The notes under the pieces are model-generated. The model did no database searches, was not told the DNA's origin, and worked only from the letters and a program-made list of their open reading frames with translations. The position numbers and the translations under genes are program-made. A stretch of DNA of 40,718 nt from Hydrogenophaga sp. (GTDB taxonomy: Bacteria; Pseudomonadota; Gammaproteobacteria; Burkholderiales; Burkholderiaceae_C), in NCBI GenBank assembly GCA_011391595.1, contig JAABQG010000033.1:1-40718 (forward strand), read 5' to 3'. Below, piece by piece: positions 28,421 through 37,400 of the stretch. The stretch's first letter is position 1; each line of letters begins with the position of its first letter.

Positions 28421-29668
28421 TCAGGGCTTGAAGACGTCCCGGATTTCGATCTTGAGCTGGGAGGTGCCCACGGCGACCGGCCCGGTCTGCCCGGACAAAT
28501 CTCCGCCTTGCGGCATCGCGTTGCCGCTCTTGCTGATTCGTGCAACCACGACGACGGTACCCGCCGCCGACAACGTGGCCGCTGGCGACATGGATGAACT
28601 GTCGTCCAGCGTGAAGGTGATCGGCAAGTCACTGACCTTCTTGCGCAGGATGGCCAGTGGCATGCCCCGGCCTTCGGCGGGCCGCGCAAGAACAAACACG
28701 GTATCGTCCGGTGAGGCCAGCTTGGCCAGCGCCGGGGCCAGCGACACGGTGCCGCTGACCGTCTTGCCGGACAGGGCCAGGGGCGCCTCTGCGGGGGCTG
28801 CCGGTGCCTGTGCCACGGGTTTGACGGCCGGCAACTTGCCCAGTTCCCGCGCCTCGACGATGCCGCCCTGCACCTGCTGGACGAAGACACTGTCGGCCGG
28901 GCCAATGGCAACGACCTTCTCCCAGTACTTGACGGCCCCGGCATAGTCCCCCGAGAGAAAAGCCGCTGTACCCGCCAGCGACAATCCCTTGAGGTTGTTC
29001 GGATCCAGTTTCAGGGCCTTGTCGACCCACTTCATCGGCTCGCCGGCCAGGCTGCGGTTGTTGTTCATGGCCAGGGAGTCGGCATAGTCCACCATCAGCG
29101 CTGCGTCATCACCGCGCAGGGCGATCGCCTTTTCGTACGACTGCATCGCCTCGCCATGCCGGCCCAGGACTGTGTAGGAACGGGCCAGCATGGCCCAGCC
29201 TTCCGGGTCGTCAGGGCGCTCTTTCATCCTTTCGGCCAGCTTGTCAACCAACGCGGCGATCTGCTCGACACCGGTTGTATGTGAACCGCCTTCAGCCTCG
29301 ACGGGCTCCCCTCGCGCCGCGACTGCGGGCACGCCCGCCAGCAAGGCAGGCTCTCCCTTCCACGCATAGCCTGCGACCGCAAAAAGCAGGATGCCGCACG
29401 CCAATGCCACCCACGATACCCGAGAAAACGTTTGCGGTTCCCCCTGGGCTGCATTCCCGGAAATACCGACCGGCCTTGCGACGCCGCTGCCCGATTCCGC
29501 TGGCGCCTTGTCCTTGGCCGCATGATCAACCCGCATGACCTGGTCCACCAGGCGGCGCTCCAGTTCGGCCCGGCTTTCTTCATACTTCGCCGCCGAGAGC
29601 GTCCCACTGTCATGCAAGGCCTTGAGCTGCTGCAGTTTTTGTTTGAGATTTGAAATCGAATCTGTCAT
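28421..29668 (-). CDS. ccmI: Cytochrome c maturation protein CcmI (CycH), form without the first membrane helix
   Basis: 415 residues, last in the ccm operon and 16 nt after ccmH. The N-terminal segment (LKQKLQQLKALHDSGTLSAAKYEESRAELERRLVDQVM) looks like the coiled cytoplasmic loop of CcmI. One membrane helix follows (WVALACGILLFAVAGYAW), then a periplasmic TPR region (PDDPEGWAMLARSYTVLGRHGEAMQSYEKAI and DPNNLKGLSLAGTAAF) and a C-terminal beta-rich domain. CcmI carries apocytochrome c to the CcmF/H haem ligation site. Canonical CcmI has a membrane helix before the loop; none is encoded here in frame. Confidence 0.85.
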   Translation of the reverse strand: MTDSISNLKQKLQQLKALHDSGTLSAAKYEESRAELERRLVDQVMRVDHAAKDKAPAESGSGVARPVGISGNAAQGEPQTFSRVSWVALACGILLFAVAGYAWKGEPALLAGVPAVAARGEPVEAEGGSHTTGVEQIAALVDKLAERMKERPDDPEGWAMLARSYTVLGRHGEAMQSYEKAIALRGDDAALMVDYADSLAMNNNRSLAGEPMKWVDKALKLDPNNLKGLSLAGTAAFLSGDYAGAVKYWEKVVAIGPADSVFVQQVQGGIVEARELGKLPAVKPVAQAPAAPAEAPLALSGKTVSGTVSLAPALAKLASPDDTVFVLARPAEGRGMPLAILRKKVSDLPITFTLDDSSSMSPAATLSAAGTVVVVARISKSGNAMPQGGDLSGQTGPVAVGTSQLKIEIRDVFKP

Positions 29669-29684
29669 GGGAGTCTTTGCACGC

Positions 29685-30155
29685 TCACTTGGCCGGTTTG
29701 GTATCTGAATCAGCGACGAAGGGCTCTGCGTCCGGGTCGGGGTCGGGCTCGAATTGATCCGGGGAGAGCCGGCTGCGCCGCCGCAGGACCAGCAGCAAGG
29801 CGCCGAGGCCACCCAACAGCAGCAGCGCGGGTCCGAACCACAGGATGTACGTCGTGCCCTTCAATGGCGGGCGGTACAGGACGAAATCGCCGTAGCGGGC
29901 GGTCATGTAGTCGATGATCATCTGGTCGGAATCGCCACGCTTGAGCATGTCCTTGACCTGGTTGCGCAGGTCCACGGCCAGCTCGGCGTGGGAGTCGGCG
30001 ATGGTCTGGTTCTGGCACACGAGGCAGCGCAGCTCGGTCGCAATGCGCAGCATGCGGGCCTCGAGCACCGGGTCTTCGGCTGCGGGCGCCGCCTCTTTTG
30101 CCTGGGTCCAGCCGGCCAGCAGTGCCAGGGTCAGGATCAGTATCCATCTAGCCAT
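29685..30155 (-). CDS. ccmH: Cytochrome c maturation protein CcmH (CcmL/CycL type)
   Basis: 156 residues. It has a signal peptide, the redox motif LRCLVCQNQ (C44 and C47) on the periplasmic side, one C-terminal membrane helix (ILWFGPALLLLGGLGALLLVL), and an unusual acidic tail. CcmH keeps the apocytochrome CXXCH cysteines reduced before haem attachment. It overlaps ccmG by 8 nt. Confidence 0.94.
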   Translation of the reverse strand: MARWILILTLALLAGWTQAKEAAPAAEDPVLEARMLRIATELRCLVCQNQTIADSHAELAVDLRNQVKDMLKRGDSDQMIIDYMTARYGDFVLYRPPLKGTTYILWFGPALLLLGGLGALLLVLRRRSRLSPDQFEPDPDPDAEPFVADSDTKPAK

Positions 30156-30678
30156 TGAGTTGCCTCACCAGGGGTTCGATCTTGTTGCGGATCACCTCAG
30201 GCGTCACCGGCCCGATGTGCTTCATCCGGATGATGCCTTGCCGGTCGACGACAAAGGTCTCCGGCACGCCATAAACCCCCCAGTCAATCCCCACCCGCCC
30301 GTCGGCGTCGAACAGCGAGGCGACATAGGGGTCACCGAAGCGCGCCAAGGTCTGTTGCCCCGCCTGGCGCGTGTCCTTGTAGTTCAGCCCGTAAATCGGG
30401 ACCACCTTGCGTGCGGCCATCTCCACGAGATAAGGGTGTTCGTCGCGGCAGGCCGCGCACCACGAGGCCCAGACGTTCAGCACCCAGACCTTGCCGATCA
30501 GGTCTTCCCTGCGGATTCGCTGCCCAGGGTCGTCCAGGCGGGGCAGGTCGAAAGCCGGAGCGGGCTTGCCGATCAGCGGCGACGGCACTTCCCTGGGATT
30601 CAGGCCCAGGCCGACCAGAAGGAAGGCGACGAGTCCGAGGAAGATAGCCAGAGGAAGCAGGAACTTCAATTTCTTCAT
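30148..30678 (-). CDS. ccmG: Thiol:disulfide interchange protein CcmG/DsbE
   Basis: 176 residues: an N-terminal membrane anchor (FLLPLAIFLGLVAFLLVGLGL) and a periplasmic thioredoxin domain with the active site WCAAC (C74, C77). The family's acidic insert and the cis-proline region GVPETFVVDRQG are present. It passes reducing power towards CcmH and apocytochrome c. It overlaps ccmF and ccmH. Confidence 0.95.
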   Translation of the reverse strand: MKKLKFLLPLAIFLGLVAFLLVGLGLNPREVPSPLIGKPAPAFDLPRLDDPGQRIRREDLIGKVWVLNVWASWCAACRDEHPYLVEMAARKVVPIYGLNYKDTRQAGQQTLARFGDPYVASLFDADGRVGIDWGVYGVPETFVVDRQGIIRMKHIGPVTPEVIRNKIEPLVRQLNG

Positions 30679-32657
30679 GCCGCCGCCCCCACCATGCTGG
30701 TCCCGGCCTCCTCCACGCGCTTGCGCACCCGGTAACGCCGGTCGGTCGCGGCCAGCACACCGCCCAGCGCCATGATCAGGCAGCCGCCCCAGATCCAGTC
30801 GATGAAGGGCTTGACATAGACCCGCACGATCCAGTCTCCACCGCCCACCGGCTCGCCCAGGGATACATACAGGTCCCGCGTGAAGCCGGTGGCAATCGCC
30901 GCCTCGGTCATCGGATTGTTCTGAACGCGGTACACCCGCTTTTCAGGCCGCATGTCGCGCAGTCGCTTGCCATTGTGGGTGACCTCGATCAGCCCCTGGG
31001 TGGCCATGTAGTTCGGCCCTGGGATGTCACGGGTGCCGCGGAAGGTGAAGGTGTAGCCGTTGACCGTGGTGCTGTCACCAATGGCCATCTTCACGTCGCG
31101 CTCGACCTGATAGGTCATGACCATCGAAACACCAATGCAGAACGCCGCCACCCCGAGATGGGCAATCATCATGCCGACCATGGCGCGGGGCAATTGCCGG
31201 GCCCGGCGCGGCGCTTCACTCCAGCTGGCACCGGCAGGATGCAGGCGCTCATACAAGTCCGTCAGCAGCGAGGTCACGATCCAGTAAGCCATGAACAGGC
31301 CGATGGTGGCGGCGAACGAGATACGGCCCGCCAGCCAACCAGTGGCCACGGCGACCACCACACTGGTACCCGCGGCCCAGCGCAGACGACGCGCGAGGTC
31401 GGGCAGGCTGGCTTCCTTCCAGCGGGCCAGCGGCCCGATGCCCATGAGGAAGACCGTCGGCACCATCAAGGGCATGAAGACAGCGTCAAAGTAGGGCGGT
31501 CCGACCGAGATCTTCCCCATGCCCAGAGCGTCCAGCAACAAGGGATACAGGGTGCCCAGCAGCACGGCACCGGTGGCGACCAGCAGCAGCACGTTATTGC
31601 CCAGCAGCGCCGTCTCGCGCGAGACCAGCGCGAAGCGGGCCCCAAGCCCGACCTTGGGCGCCCGCCAGGCGTACAAGGTCAGCGAGGCACCGACCGCCAA
31701 CGTCAGAAAAGCCAGAATGAACAGGCCCCGACGCGGATCGGTCGCAAAGGCATGCACCGACGACAGCACGCCCGAGCGCACCAGGAAGGTTCCGAGCAGC
31801 GACAGCGAGAACGCCAGGATCGCCAGCAGCACGGTCCACGACTTGAAGCTGCCCCGCTTTTCCGTGACCGCCAGGGAGTGAATCAGCGCCGTGCCGACCA
31901 GCCAAGGCATGAACGAGGCGTTCTCCACCGGGTCCCAGAACCACCAGCCCCCCCATCCCAATTCATAGTACGCCCACCAGCTGCCCAGCGCGATGCCTAC
32001 GGTCAGGAAGGCCCAAGCGGCCGTCGTCCAAGGACGCGTCCAGCGTGCCCAGGTCGCGTCGAGATTGCCACCGATCAGCGCCGAGATGGCGAAGGCGTAG
32101 GCCACGGAGAAGCCCACGTAACCCATGTACAGCAGGGGGGGGTGAAACACCATGCCGGGGTCTTGCAACAGCGGATTCAGGTCACGGCCGTCCGCTGGCA
32201 CCGGAAACAGGCGATCAAACGGGTTGGAGGTCAACAGAAGGAAGAGCAGGAAGCCTACGCTGATCAGGCCCATCACCGCCAGGGTGCGGGCCACCACCGG
32301 AAGAGGCAGCTCCTTGCTGAACCGAGCGACCGCCCCGGTCCAGATTCCGAGCATGAGCACCCACAGCAACAGGGAGCCCTCATGACTTCCCCAGGATGCC
32401 GCAATACGGTATTGAAGCGGAAGCGCCGAGTTCGAATTCGTCGCCACATTGAGCACCGAAAAGTCATGCGCGACAAACGAAGCTGCAAGACACACAAAGG
32501 ACAGGCTCACGAGGACCAGCAAAGCGTAGGCGCTCGGCCGCGCAGTCGCCATCCACGCGCGGTTGCCGCGCGCGGCACCCACCAGCGGCAGCGTCCCCAT
32601 GACGATGCTGACACCGAGCGCGATCCACAACAGGAAATGACCGATTTCAGGAATCAC
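30675..32657 (-). CDS. ccmF: Haem lyase subunit CcmF
   Basis: 660 residues with many hydrophobic segments, standard CcmF length. The WWD haem-handling signature is intact ([20 protein letters not shown]), and paired histidines lie in the flanking periplasmic loops. CcmF takes haem from CcmE and, with CcmH/I, ligates it to apocytochrome c. It is coupled by 4-nt overlaps with ccmE upstream and ccmG downstream. Confidence 0.97.
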   Translation of the reverse strand: MIPEIGHFLLWIALGVSIVMGTLPLVGAARGNRAWMATARPSAYALLVLVSLSFVCLAASFVAHDFSVLNVATNSNSALPLQYRIAASWGSHEGSLLLWVLMLGIWTGAVARFSKELPLPVVARTLAVMGLISVGFLLFLLLTSNPFDRLFPVPADGRDLNPLLQDPGMVFHPPLLYMGYVGFSVAYAFAISALIGGNLDATWARWTRPWTTAAWAFLTVGIALGSWWAYYELGWGGWWFWDPVENASFMPWLVGTALIHSLAVTEKRGSFKSWTVLLAILAFSLSLLGTFLVRSGVLSSVHAFATDPRRGLFILAFLTLAVGASLTLYAWRAPKVGLGARFALVSRETALLGNNVLLLVATGAVLLGTLYPLLLDALGMGKISVGPPYFDAVFMPLMVPTVFLMGIGPLARWKEASLPDLARRLRWAAGTSVVVAVATGWLAGRISFAATIGLFMAYWIVTSLLTDLYERLHPAGASWSEAPRRARQLPRAMVGMMIAHLGVAAFCIGVSMVMTYQVERDVKMAIGDSTTVNGYTFTFRGTRDIPGPNYMATQGLIEVTHNGKRLRDMRPEKRVYRVQNNPMTEAAIATGFTRDLYVSLGEPVGGGDWIVRVYVKPFIDWIWGGCLIMALGGVLAATDRRYRVRKRVEEAGTSMVGAAA

Positions 32658-33115
32658 GGCTTCTTCTCCACCACGACCGAGGCCGCCACCTTGCCATTGA
32701 CGGTCGTCGCCTGCTTGAGCGCCTCAGCGGCCTCGGGCGGCATGTAGTTTTCATCGTGTTTGGCCAGCACCTCGCGCGCCTCAAAGACATTGCCCTTCAT
32801 CTGCCCCTGGGCCACGACGCCTTTGCCTTCCTTGAACAGGTCCGGCAAGATGCCCTGGTAGACCACGGGCACCGACTTGGCGGTGTCGGTGACGACGAAG
32901 CTGACAGCTACACCGTCGCGCTTCACGCTGCCTGCCTCGACCAGGCCGCCGATCCGGAACGTGCGGCCGGTGGGCGCTTCCTTTGCGTCGACCTGCGTCG
33001 GCGAGTAGAAAAACACCAGATTGCTCTGGAACGCATTCATGACCAGCGCCGCCGCAGCGCCCACGGCACACAACACACCGGCGGCAATGGCCATCCTTTT
33101 ATGACGAACTTTCAT
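32654..33115 (-). CDS. ccmE: Periplasmic haem chaperone CcmE
   Basis: 153 residues. One N-terminal membrane anchor, then an OB-fold barrel ending in [12 protein letters not shown], where H120 is the covalent haem ligand and Y124 the axial tyrosine in family terms. It overlaps ccmF by 4 nt and starts 1 nt after the ccmD stop. Confidence 0.96.
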   Translation of the reverse strand: MKVRHKRMAIAAGVLCAVGAAAALVMNAFQSNLVFFYSPTQVDAKEAPTGRTFRIGGLVEAGSVKRDGVAVSFVVTDTAKSVPVVYQGILPDLFKEGKGVVAQGQMKGNVFEAREVLAKHDENYMPPEAAEALKQATTVNGKVAASVVVEKKP

Positions 33116-33116
33116 C

Positions 33117-33287
33117 TCAGTTTTCCTCTTCGACAGATTGACCGATTTGGCTAAGCGCCTTGCGGAAACGGTGCTGCGCCAGCAGGGGTTCGCCCACCAT
33201 CAGCAGCAGCACCACGGCGTAAGAACCCCAAACGTAAAGACCATAGCCGCCCATGGCCAGAAACTCAGACAGACTGCCCCAGTTCAT
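33117..33287 (-). CDS. ccmD: Haem exporter accessory protein CcmD
   Basis: 56 residues from the ATG at 33287. It has the family pattern of one membrane helix ([22 protein letters not shown]) after a short polar start ([12 protein letters not shown]) and then a basic/acidic tail. CcmD links CcmC to haem-loaded CcmE. It overlaps ccmC by 4 nt (ATGA). The frame is open further upstream but inside ccmC. Confidence 0.93.
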   Translation of the reverse strand: MNWGSLSEFLAMGGYGLYVWGSYAVVLLLMVGEPLLAQHRFRKALSQIGQSVEEEN

Positions 33288-34042
33288 TTCGATGCCTCCC
33301 GGGCTTTCAGACCCATATCGATCACCCACTGCGCCTGACGCTCGCGCTCCAGCACGATGGCCCGGGTGCGCAGGAACACCACTGCAAACGAATACGCCCA
33401 GAACGCGATCGTCATCAGCAGCATCGCGTTGAGCATGGTGGCCGCCATTTTTGGCGCCGCGGTCATGCTGATGGTCGCCCCCTGATGGAGGGTGTTCCAC
33501 CACCGCACCGAGAAGTAGATCACCGGCACGTTGATGGCCCCGATCAGGGCCAGCAAGGCGCCGGCATGGTCCGCCCTGCGCACGTCATCAATCGACTCGA
33601 CCAGCGCCATATACCCCAGATACAGAAACAGCAGGATTAGTTCCGAGGTCAGCCGGGCATCCCACACCCACCATGTCCCCCACGTCGGCTTGCCCCACAA
33701 GGCCCCGGTCCAGAGCGCCAGAAAGGTGAACATGGCGCCGGTGGGCGCCAGGGCGCGGGCCACCATCGAGGCCAGCCTTGCGTTCGCGGCCCAGCCGAAC
33801 ACCGCCCAGCCGGCCATCACGAGATAGAGCACCATCGACATCCATGCGGCGGGCACATGGACGAAGATGATCCGGTAGGCGTCCCCCTGCGTCGCGTCGG
33901 TGGGCGCCACGAAGAAGCCCATGTAAAGCCCGGCGATGGCGAAAAGCGCCGCCGTTGCCCACAGCCAAGGCAGCAACTTGCCGGTCAGCCAATAGAACCG
34001 CGAGGGCGCGGCAAAGGTGAAAAGTCGGATCGAACGGCTCAT
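33284..34042 (-). CDS. ccmC: Haem exporter subunit CcmC
   Basis: 252 residues from the ATG at 34042, with about six membrane helices. The WWD signature is clear (WGTWWVWDARLTSELIL), with histidines FVHVPAAWMS and NTLHQG on either side for periplasmic haem. CcmC delivers haem to CcmE. It starts 28 nt after ccmB and overlaps ccmD. Confidence 0.96.
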   Translation of the reverse strand: MSRSIRLFTFAAPSRFYWLTGKLLPWLWATAALFAIAGLYMGFFVAPTDATQGDAYRIIFVHVPAAWMSMVLYLVMAGWAVFGWAANARLASMVARALAPTGAMFTFLALWTGALWGKPTWGTWWVWDARLTSELILLFLYLGYMALVESIDDVRRADHAGALLALIGAINVPVIYFSVRWWNTLHQGATISMTAAPKMAATMLNAMLLMTIAFWAYSFAVVFLRTRAIVLERERQAQWVIDMGLKAREASK

Positions 34043-34070
34043 TCCAGGCTCAAAGGTAAGTGGGTTGGCA

Positions 34071-34742
34071 TCAGGATACCGAAATACGCAAAGCCGCCGC
34101 CGCCGCAGGGGGTGCCGCGACGAGCGACAGCAGCAGCAAGGCGCCCAGCAGCGACAGGTGCCCGGCCGGGGACAGGCCGGAATCCACCATGCCCACGGCG
34201 CCGGCACCAAAAATCAGCACCGGAATCGACAGCGGGAGGACCAGCAACAGGATCAGCACCCCGCCACTGCGAAGCCCCAACGTCAGGGCCGCCCCGATGC
34301 TGCCCAGCAAGCTCAGTACCGGCGTGCCCAGAATCAGGCCGGCCACCATCGTCAGGATGGCATCGGAGCGCATGTCGAACAGCACGCCGAGCACCGGCGC
34401 CGCCAGAATCAGCGGCAAGCCGGTCAGCACCCAGTGCGCCAGCGCCTTGCCCGCGGCGATCAGGACCGTGGAATGGCGCGACAGCAGCATCTGCTCCAGA
34501 GAGCCGTCCTGGTGGTCGCTGGCAAACAGCGTGTTCAATGACAGCATGGCCGCCAGCAGCGCGCAGACCCAGACCACGCCCGGCGCAATCTGCCGCAGGA
34601 TCTGCGGCTCCGGCCCCACGCCCAGCGGGAAAAGGCTGGCGGCGACGATGAAGAACACGACCGGCAACAAGGCCTCGAAGCGCCGGCGCCCGGCCAGCTT
34701 CAGGTCGCGCCCGGCCACCAGCATGAAGACGCCCGCGCTCAT
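34071..34742 (-). CDS. ccmB: Haem exporter subunit CcmB
   Basis: 223 residues from the ATG at 34742 (MSAGVFMLVAGRDLKLAGRRR, typical CcmB opening). It has about six hydrophobic segments, including VWVCALLAAMLSLNTLFASDHQDG, a family hallmark. It forms the membrane part of the CcmAB ABC transporter that releases haem-loaded CcmE from CcmCD. It lies 61 nt after ccmA. Confidence 0.95.
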   Translation of the reverse strand: MSAGVFMLVAGRDLKLAGRRRFEALLPVVFFIVAASLFPLGVGPEPQILRQIAPGVVWVCALLAAMLSLNTLFASDHQDGSLEQMLLSRHSTVLIAAGKALAHWVLTGLPLILAAPVLGVLFDMRSDAILTMVAGLILGTPVLSLLGSIGAALTLGLRSGGVLILLLVLPLSIPVLIFGAGAVGMVDSGLSPAGHLSLLGALLLLSLVAAPPAAAAALRISVS

Positions 34743-34803
34743 GGTGGACCTTCGCCCTGACGGGCTGCGGTGCGAGCTTGCTTGGGGCGGCCCGGCGCGG
34801 CGC

Positions 34804-35487
34804 TCATGACACCGTGCCTGACTGCAGATCAAGCTCATGCACCACCGGCCCCACGAGGTTGAGCGGCAGGTGCGATGTCAGCAGCACGCTGCCCTGGCGC
34901 CCCAGATGCGCCGCCAGAAGCCGGTTGACCGCCTGGACCCCCTCGGTGTCCAGCGCGTCATAGGGCTCGTCCAGGATCCACAGCGAGGGCGGGCGTTCCA
35001 GCGCCAGCCGGGCCAGGGCCACGCGTCGGCGCTGCCCCTGGGACAGGGTGCGCACCACCGCATGCCGTCGATGGTGAATGGCCAGGGTGCGCAGGGCCGC
35101 GCGAATGACCTCCGGCTCGCTCTCGAGGCCGTGCAGGCGCGCCAGAAAAGTCAGGGATTCGGTGACGGTCAGATCGTCCTTGAGTGCGTTGGCATGCCCG
35201 ATATAGACGCCGGAACGCCCCTCCCCCAGCGATACCGTGCCCGCATCCGGCCGGGACAGGCCCGCGACAATGCGCAGCAGGCTGGTCTTGCCGCTGCCGT
35301 TCTGGCCGCGCAGCCAGATCAGCTGCCCCGGCTGAACCGAGAAGTTCAGGTCGCGGAACAGCCATTCCTCGCCACGGCGGCAGGAAACGGCGTTTGCAAC
35401 CAGCGATGGCTTATTCGAAGACGTAAGCAACTCCGGGGAAATGGAACACGGAACACAGGGTCCGGGTCTTGAAGGAAGATGGTGCAA
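34804..35487 (-). CDS. ccmA: Haem exporter ATP-binding protein CcmA
   Basis: Up to 227 residues. Walker A is GQNGSGKTS, the ABC signature is LSQGQRRR, Walker B is LWILDEPYDALD and the switch histidine is in LLTSHLPL. First gene of ccmABCDEFGHI. There is no ATG in frame near the domain start: the possible starts are TTG at 35487 (used here) and TTG at 35430. Neither has a clear ribosome-binding site. The domain itself begins at about SLVANAVSC, so the first ~25 residues of the longer form may not be translated. Confidence 0.9.
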   Translation of the reverse strand: MHHLPSRPGPCVPCSISPELLTSSNKPSLVANAVSCRRGEEWLFRDLNFSVQPGQLIWLRGQNGSGKTSLLRIVAGLSRPDAGTVSLGEGRSGVYIGHANALKDDLTVTESLTFLARLHGLESEPEVIRAALRTLAIHHRRHAVVRTLSQGQRRRVALARLALERPPSLWILDEPYDALDTEGVQAVNRLLAAHLGRQGSVLLTSHLPLNLVGPVVHELDLQSGTVS

Positions 35488-35773
35488 TCATTCAGGACAT
35501 GAAACTGTTCGGATCGATGCCGGCAAGATCTGCCGGAACGTCCAGCCCCTCAAGCCCGTTGAACACGGGACCAGTCACGGGTCACGACGGAGCCTTTCAT
35601 GCCTCTTACCTGTCGCATTTTAACGGGGGCGCGTCCCGACACCCGCCACCAAGGGTCAATGGATTGATACACGTCAAGGTTTTCATCGACGGCGCTGCCA
35701 TTCCGACCGCCCGTTCCACGTTCAAGCGGCAGGGTTCGCGGCCTGTAGCCCGATCAACTGCCGCCTGATGCCG
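35488..35773. other. Intergenic region upstream of the ccm operon
   Basis: 286 nt. It contains an FNR/Anr-like box (35664-35677) and, on the minus strand, TTAAAAT (35624-35617 region) as a possible -10 for ccmA. Weak open frames on the plus strand show no coding features. Confidence 0.4.
35664..35677 (-). promoter_or_regulatory. FNR/Anr-like binding site upstream of ccmA
   Basis: TTGAT-ACAC-GTCAA, nine of ten matches to the consensus TTGAT-N4-ATCAA. If TTAAAAT near 35620 is the -10, its centre lies about 60 bp upstream of the start of transcription, as in class I FNR promoters. This is inference from sequence only. Confidence 0.45.
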
Positions 35774-36613
35774 TCAGTCCGCCAGCCAGACGCAGGCCGC
35801 CATGCGCCCGCTCCCCCCCAGCGCGAGCGCATCCCGCCGGTGTGAAAAGTACCTGGCGCGGTTGCCGAAGGTGCACCAGGCCGGGCTGCCGTCGTTGCCG
35901 TAGATTGCAGTGACGCCGAGGCCGTTGAGCCGCTGACGCGCCAGGCCTGGCAGGTCCGCCAGGAATTTGCCTCCGCCCAGCGCCGTGAAACACCGCGCGG
36001 CCCGCGCGTCGGCGGCACAAAACGCGTCCCGCACCTCGGCGCCAACCTCGAACGCCTGCGGCCCGATGCAAGGCCCCAGCCACGCCAGGGTATTCGACGC
36101 TACTTTTTTCATAGCTGACTGTGACCTTTCGACGCTGGGAAAGTGCCAAAAAGACTTTGAAACCGACTCCAGCACGCCTTCCCCCCCCACCCCGGCCAGT
36201 CCGCGCCAGCCCGCGTGGGCAGCAGCCACCGCCGAGCCCTCCCGGTCGGTCAGCAGCACCGGCAGGCAGTCGGCCACCATGATGGTGCAGGCGACACCCG
36301 GGGCGGCGGTGACAGCAGCGTCCGCGATCGTCGCGTCAGGGGTGTCCGCGTCCAGGGTCGCCACCGCGATGCCGTGCACCTGTTGCAGAAATACAGGGCG
36401 CGCGGCGATCGCCTGCTGCAGCGCCCGCCGGTTCGTGGCCACGGCCGCCGGGTCGTCCCGCACATGGTCGCCCAGGTTCAGGCTGTCGAAGGGCGCCACG
36501 GAAACACCGCCCGCGCGCGTCGTGCAGACCGCGCGCACCCGTGCCGGCGCGGGCCAGTCGGGGATGATCCAGTCCGGATGAAAGCTCACATCGGGCCGCG
36601 GGTCAGGCTTCAA
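35774..36613 (-). CDS. pgeF: Peptidoglycan editing factor PgeF (YfiH/laccase domain), with an in-frame repeat
   Basis: 279 residues. The metal-binding set of the multicopper-like YfiH fold is intact: FLQQVHG, ADCLPVLL, AHAGWRG and LAWLGPCIGP. The protein is a purine nucleoside phosphorylase/adenosine deaminase-like or peptidoglycan-editing enzyme of debated function; the family name follows E. coli YfiH. Between HAGWRG...EGVLE and LAWLGPCIGP, the stretch SVSKSFWHFPSVERSQ then SAMKKVASN is encoded by an interspersed repeat (36099-36165); the family normally has a short helix here. The frame is intact. It overlaps maiA by 11 nt. Confidence 0.9.
   Translation of the reverse strand: MKPDPRPDVSFHPDWIIPDWPAPARVRAVCTTRAGGVSVAPFDSLNLGDHVRDDPAAVATNRRALQQAIAARPVFLQQVHGIAVATLDADTPDATIADAAVTAAPGVACTIMVADCLPVLLTDREGSAVAAAHAGWRGLAGVGGEGVLESVSKSFWHFPSVERSQSAMKKVASNTLAWLGPCIGPQAFEVGAEVRDAFCAADARAARCFTALGGGKFLADLPGLARQRLNGLGVTAIYGNDGSPAWCTFGNRARYFSHRRDALALGGSGRMAACVWLAD
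36099..36165 (+). repeat. ATAGC/GACC/ACGCTGG interspersed repeat, copy 5 (inside pgeF)
   Basis: Core 36111-36138: ATAGC, 7 nt, GACC, TTTCG, ACGCTGG, preceded by GCTACTTTTTTC so that GCTA and TAGC could form a small stem, and followed by GAAAGTGCC. Read by the host on the minus strand as F-P-S-V-E-R-S-Q-S-A-M. Confidence 0.88.
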
Positions 36614-37271
36614 AGTCCGGGCAGGCCGAGGGCTGCGCCTTCTGGAAGGCCTCCCGCGCCATGCAGGCGTCGAACGCGGCCATGGTGCGCGGCAGGCCGT
36701 CGAAGTTCACGTCGAAACGCTTGCCGTTGAAGATCTGCGGCACCAGGCAGCAGTCGGCGAGCGTGGGCGATTCGCCGTAGCAATAGGTGGACACCGGCAG
36801 GCCCGCCGCCTGGCGCTGCACCTCGATAGCGGCCAACTGGCGCTCGAACGACTCCAGCCCGTCGCGCACCCAGTGGCGGTACCAGGTGTTCTTGGCATCC
36901 TCGCCCACTTCCAGCGTCTTGGTCAGGTACTTCAGCACGCGCAGGTTGTTCAGCGGATGGATCTCGCAGGCGATCGACTGCGCCAGCGCGCGCACCCGGG
37001 CCCGGCCCAGTGCGTCCTTCGGCAGCAGCGCCGCGCCGGGCTGGGTTTCATCGAGGTATTCGATGATGGCCATGGACTGCGACAGGCGCGTGCCGTCGTC
37101 CAGCTCCAGCATCGGCACCAGCTGGTCGGCCGACACAGCGGCGTAGGCGTCTTTCTTGTGGTCGCCCCGGGCCAGGTGCACCGGCAGGTACGCATAGGCC
37201 AGGCCTTTGAGGTTGAGCGCGATGCGCACGCGGAACGAGGCGGAGGAACGGAAGTAGTTGTAGAGCTTCAT
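36603..37271 (-). CDS. maiA: Maleylacetoacetate isomerase (zeta-class glutathione transferase)
   Basis: 222 residues. The zeta-class active-site motif SSASFRVR (residues 9-16; S/S/C-type loop) is in its usual place. QLVPMLELDDG and SQSMAIIEYLDE complete the N-terminal glutathione site, and the C-terminal helical domain ends at SPTLADCCLVPQIF. It isomerises maleylacetoacetate or maleylpyruvate in tyrosine/gentisate breakdown. No partner genes of those pathways are adjacent. It overlaps pgeF by 11 nt, an unusual pairing. Confidence 0.92.
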   Translation of the reverse strand: MKLYNYFRSSASFRVRIALNLKGLAYAYLPVHLARGDHKKDAYAAVSADQLVPMLELDDGTRLSQSMAIIEYLDETQPGAALLPKDALGRARVRALAQSIACEIHPLNNLRVLKYLTKTLEVGEDAKNTWYRHWVRDGLESFERQLAAIEVQRQAAGLPVSTYCYGESPTLADCCLVPQIFNGKRFDVNFDGLPRTMAAFDACMAREAFQKAQPSACPDFEA

Positions 37272-37400
37272 GGGAGGCCTTTGGGCTGGGTCATCGTTGC
37301 CTGCGAGGATAAACCCGAACCCGGCACACCCGCCCGGGGGCGCGACAATCGGCCCACGCCGGCCGCCTTGGTGCCCGGGCCGCGCGAAAGGAAAGCCCCG

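Noticed and set aside
35469-35768. 99-codon open frame opposite the ccm promoter region
   Set aside because: It has no recognisable features, overlaps the ccmA start on the other strand and contains the FNR-like box.
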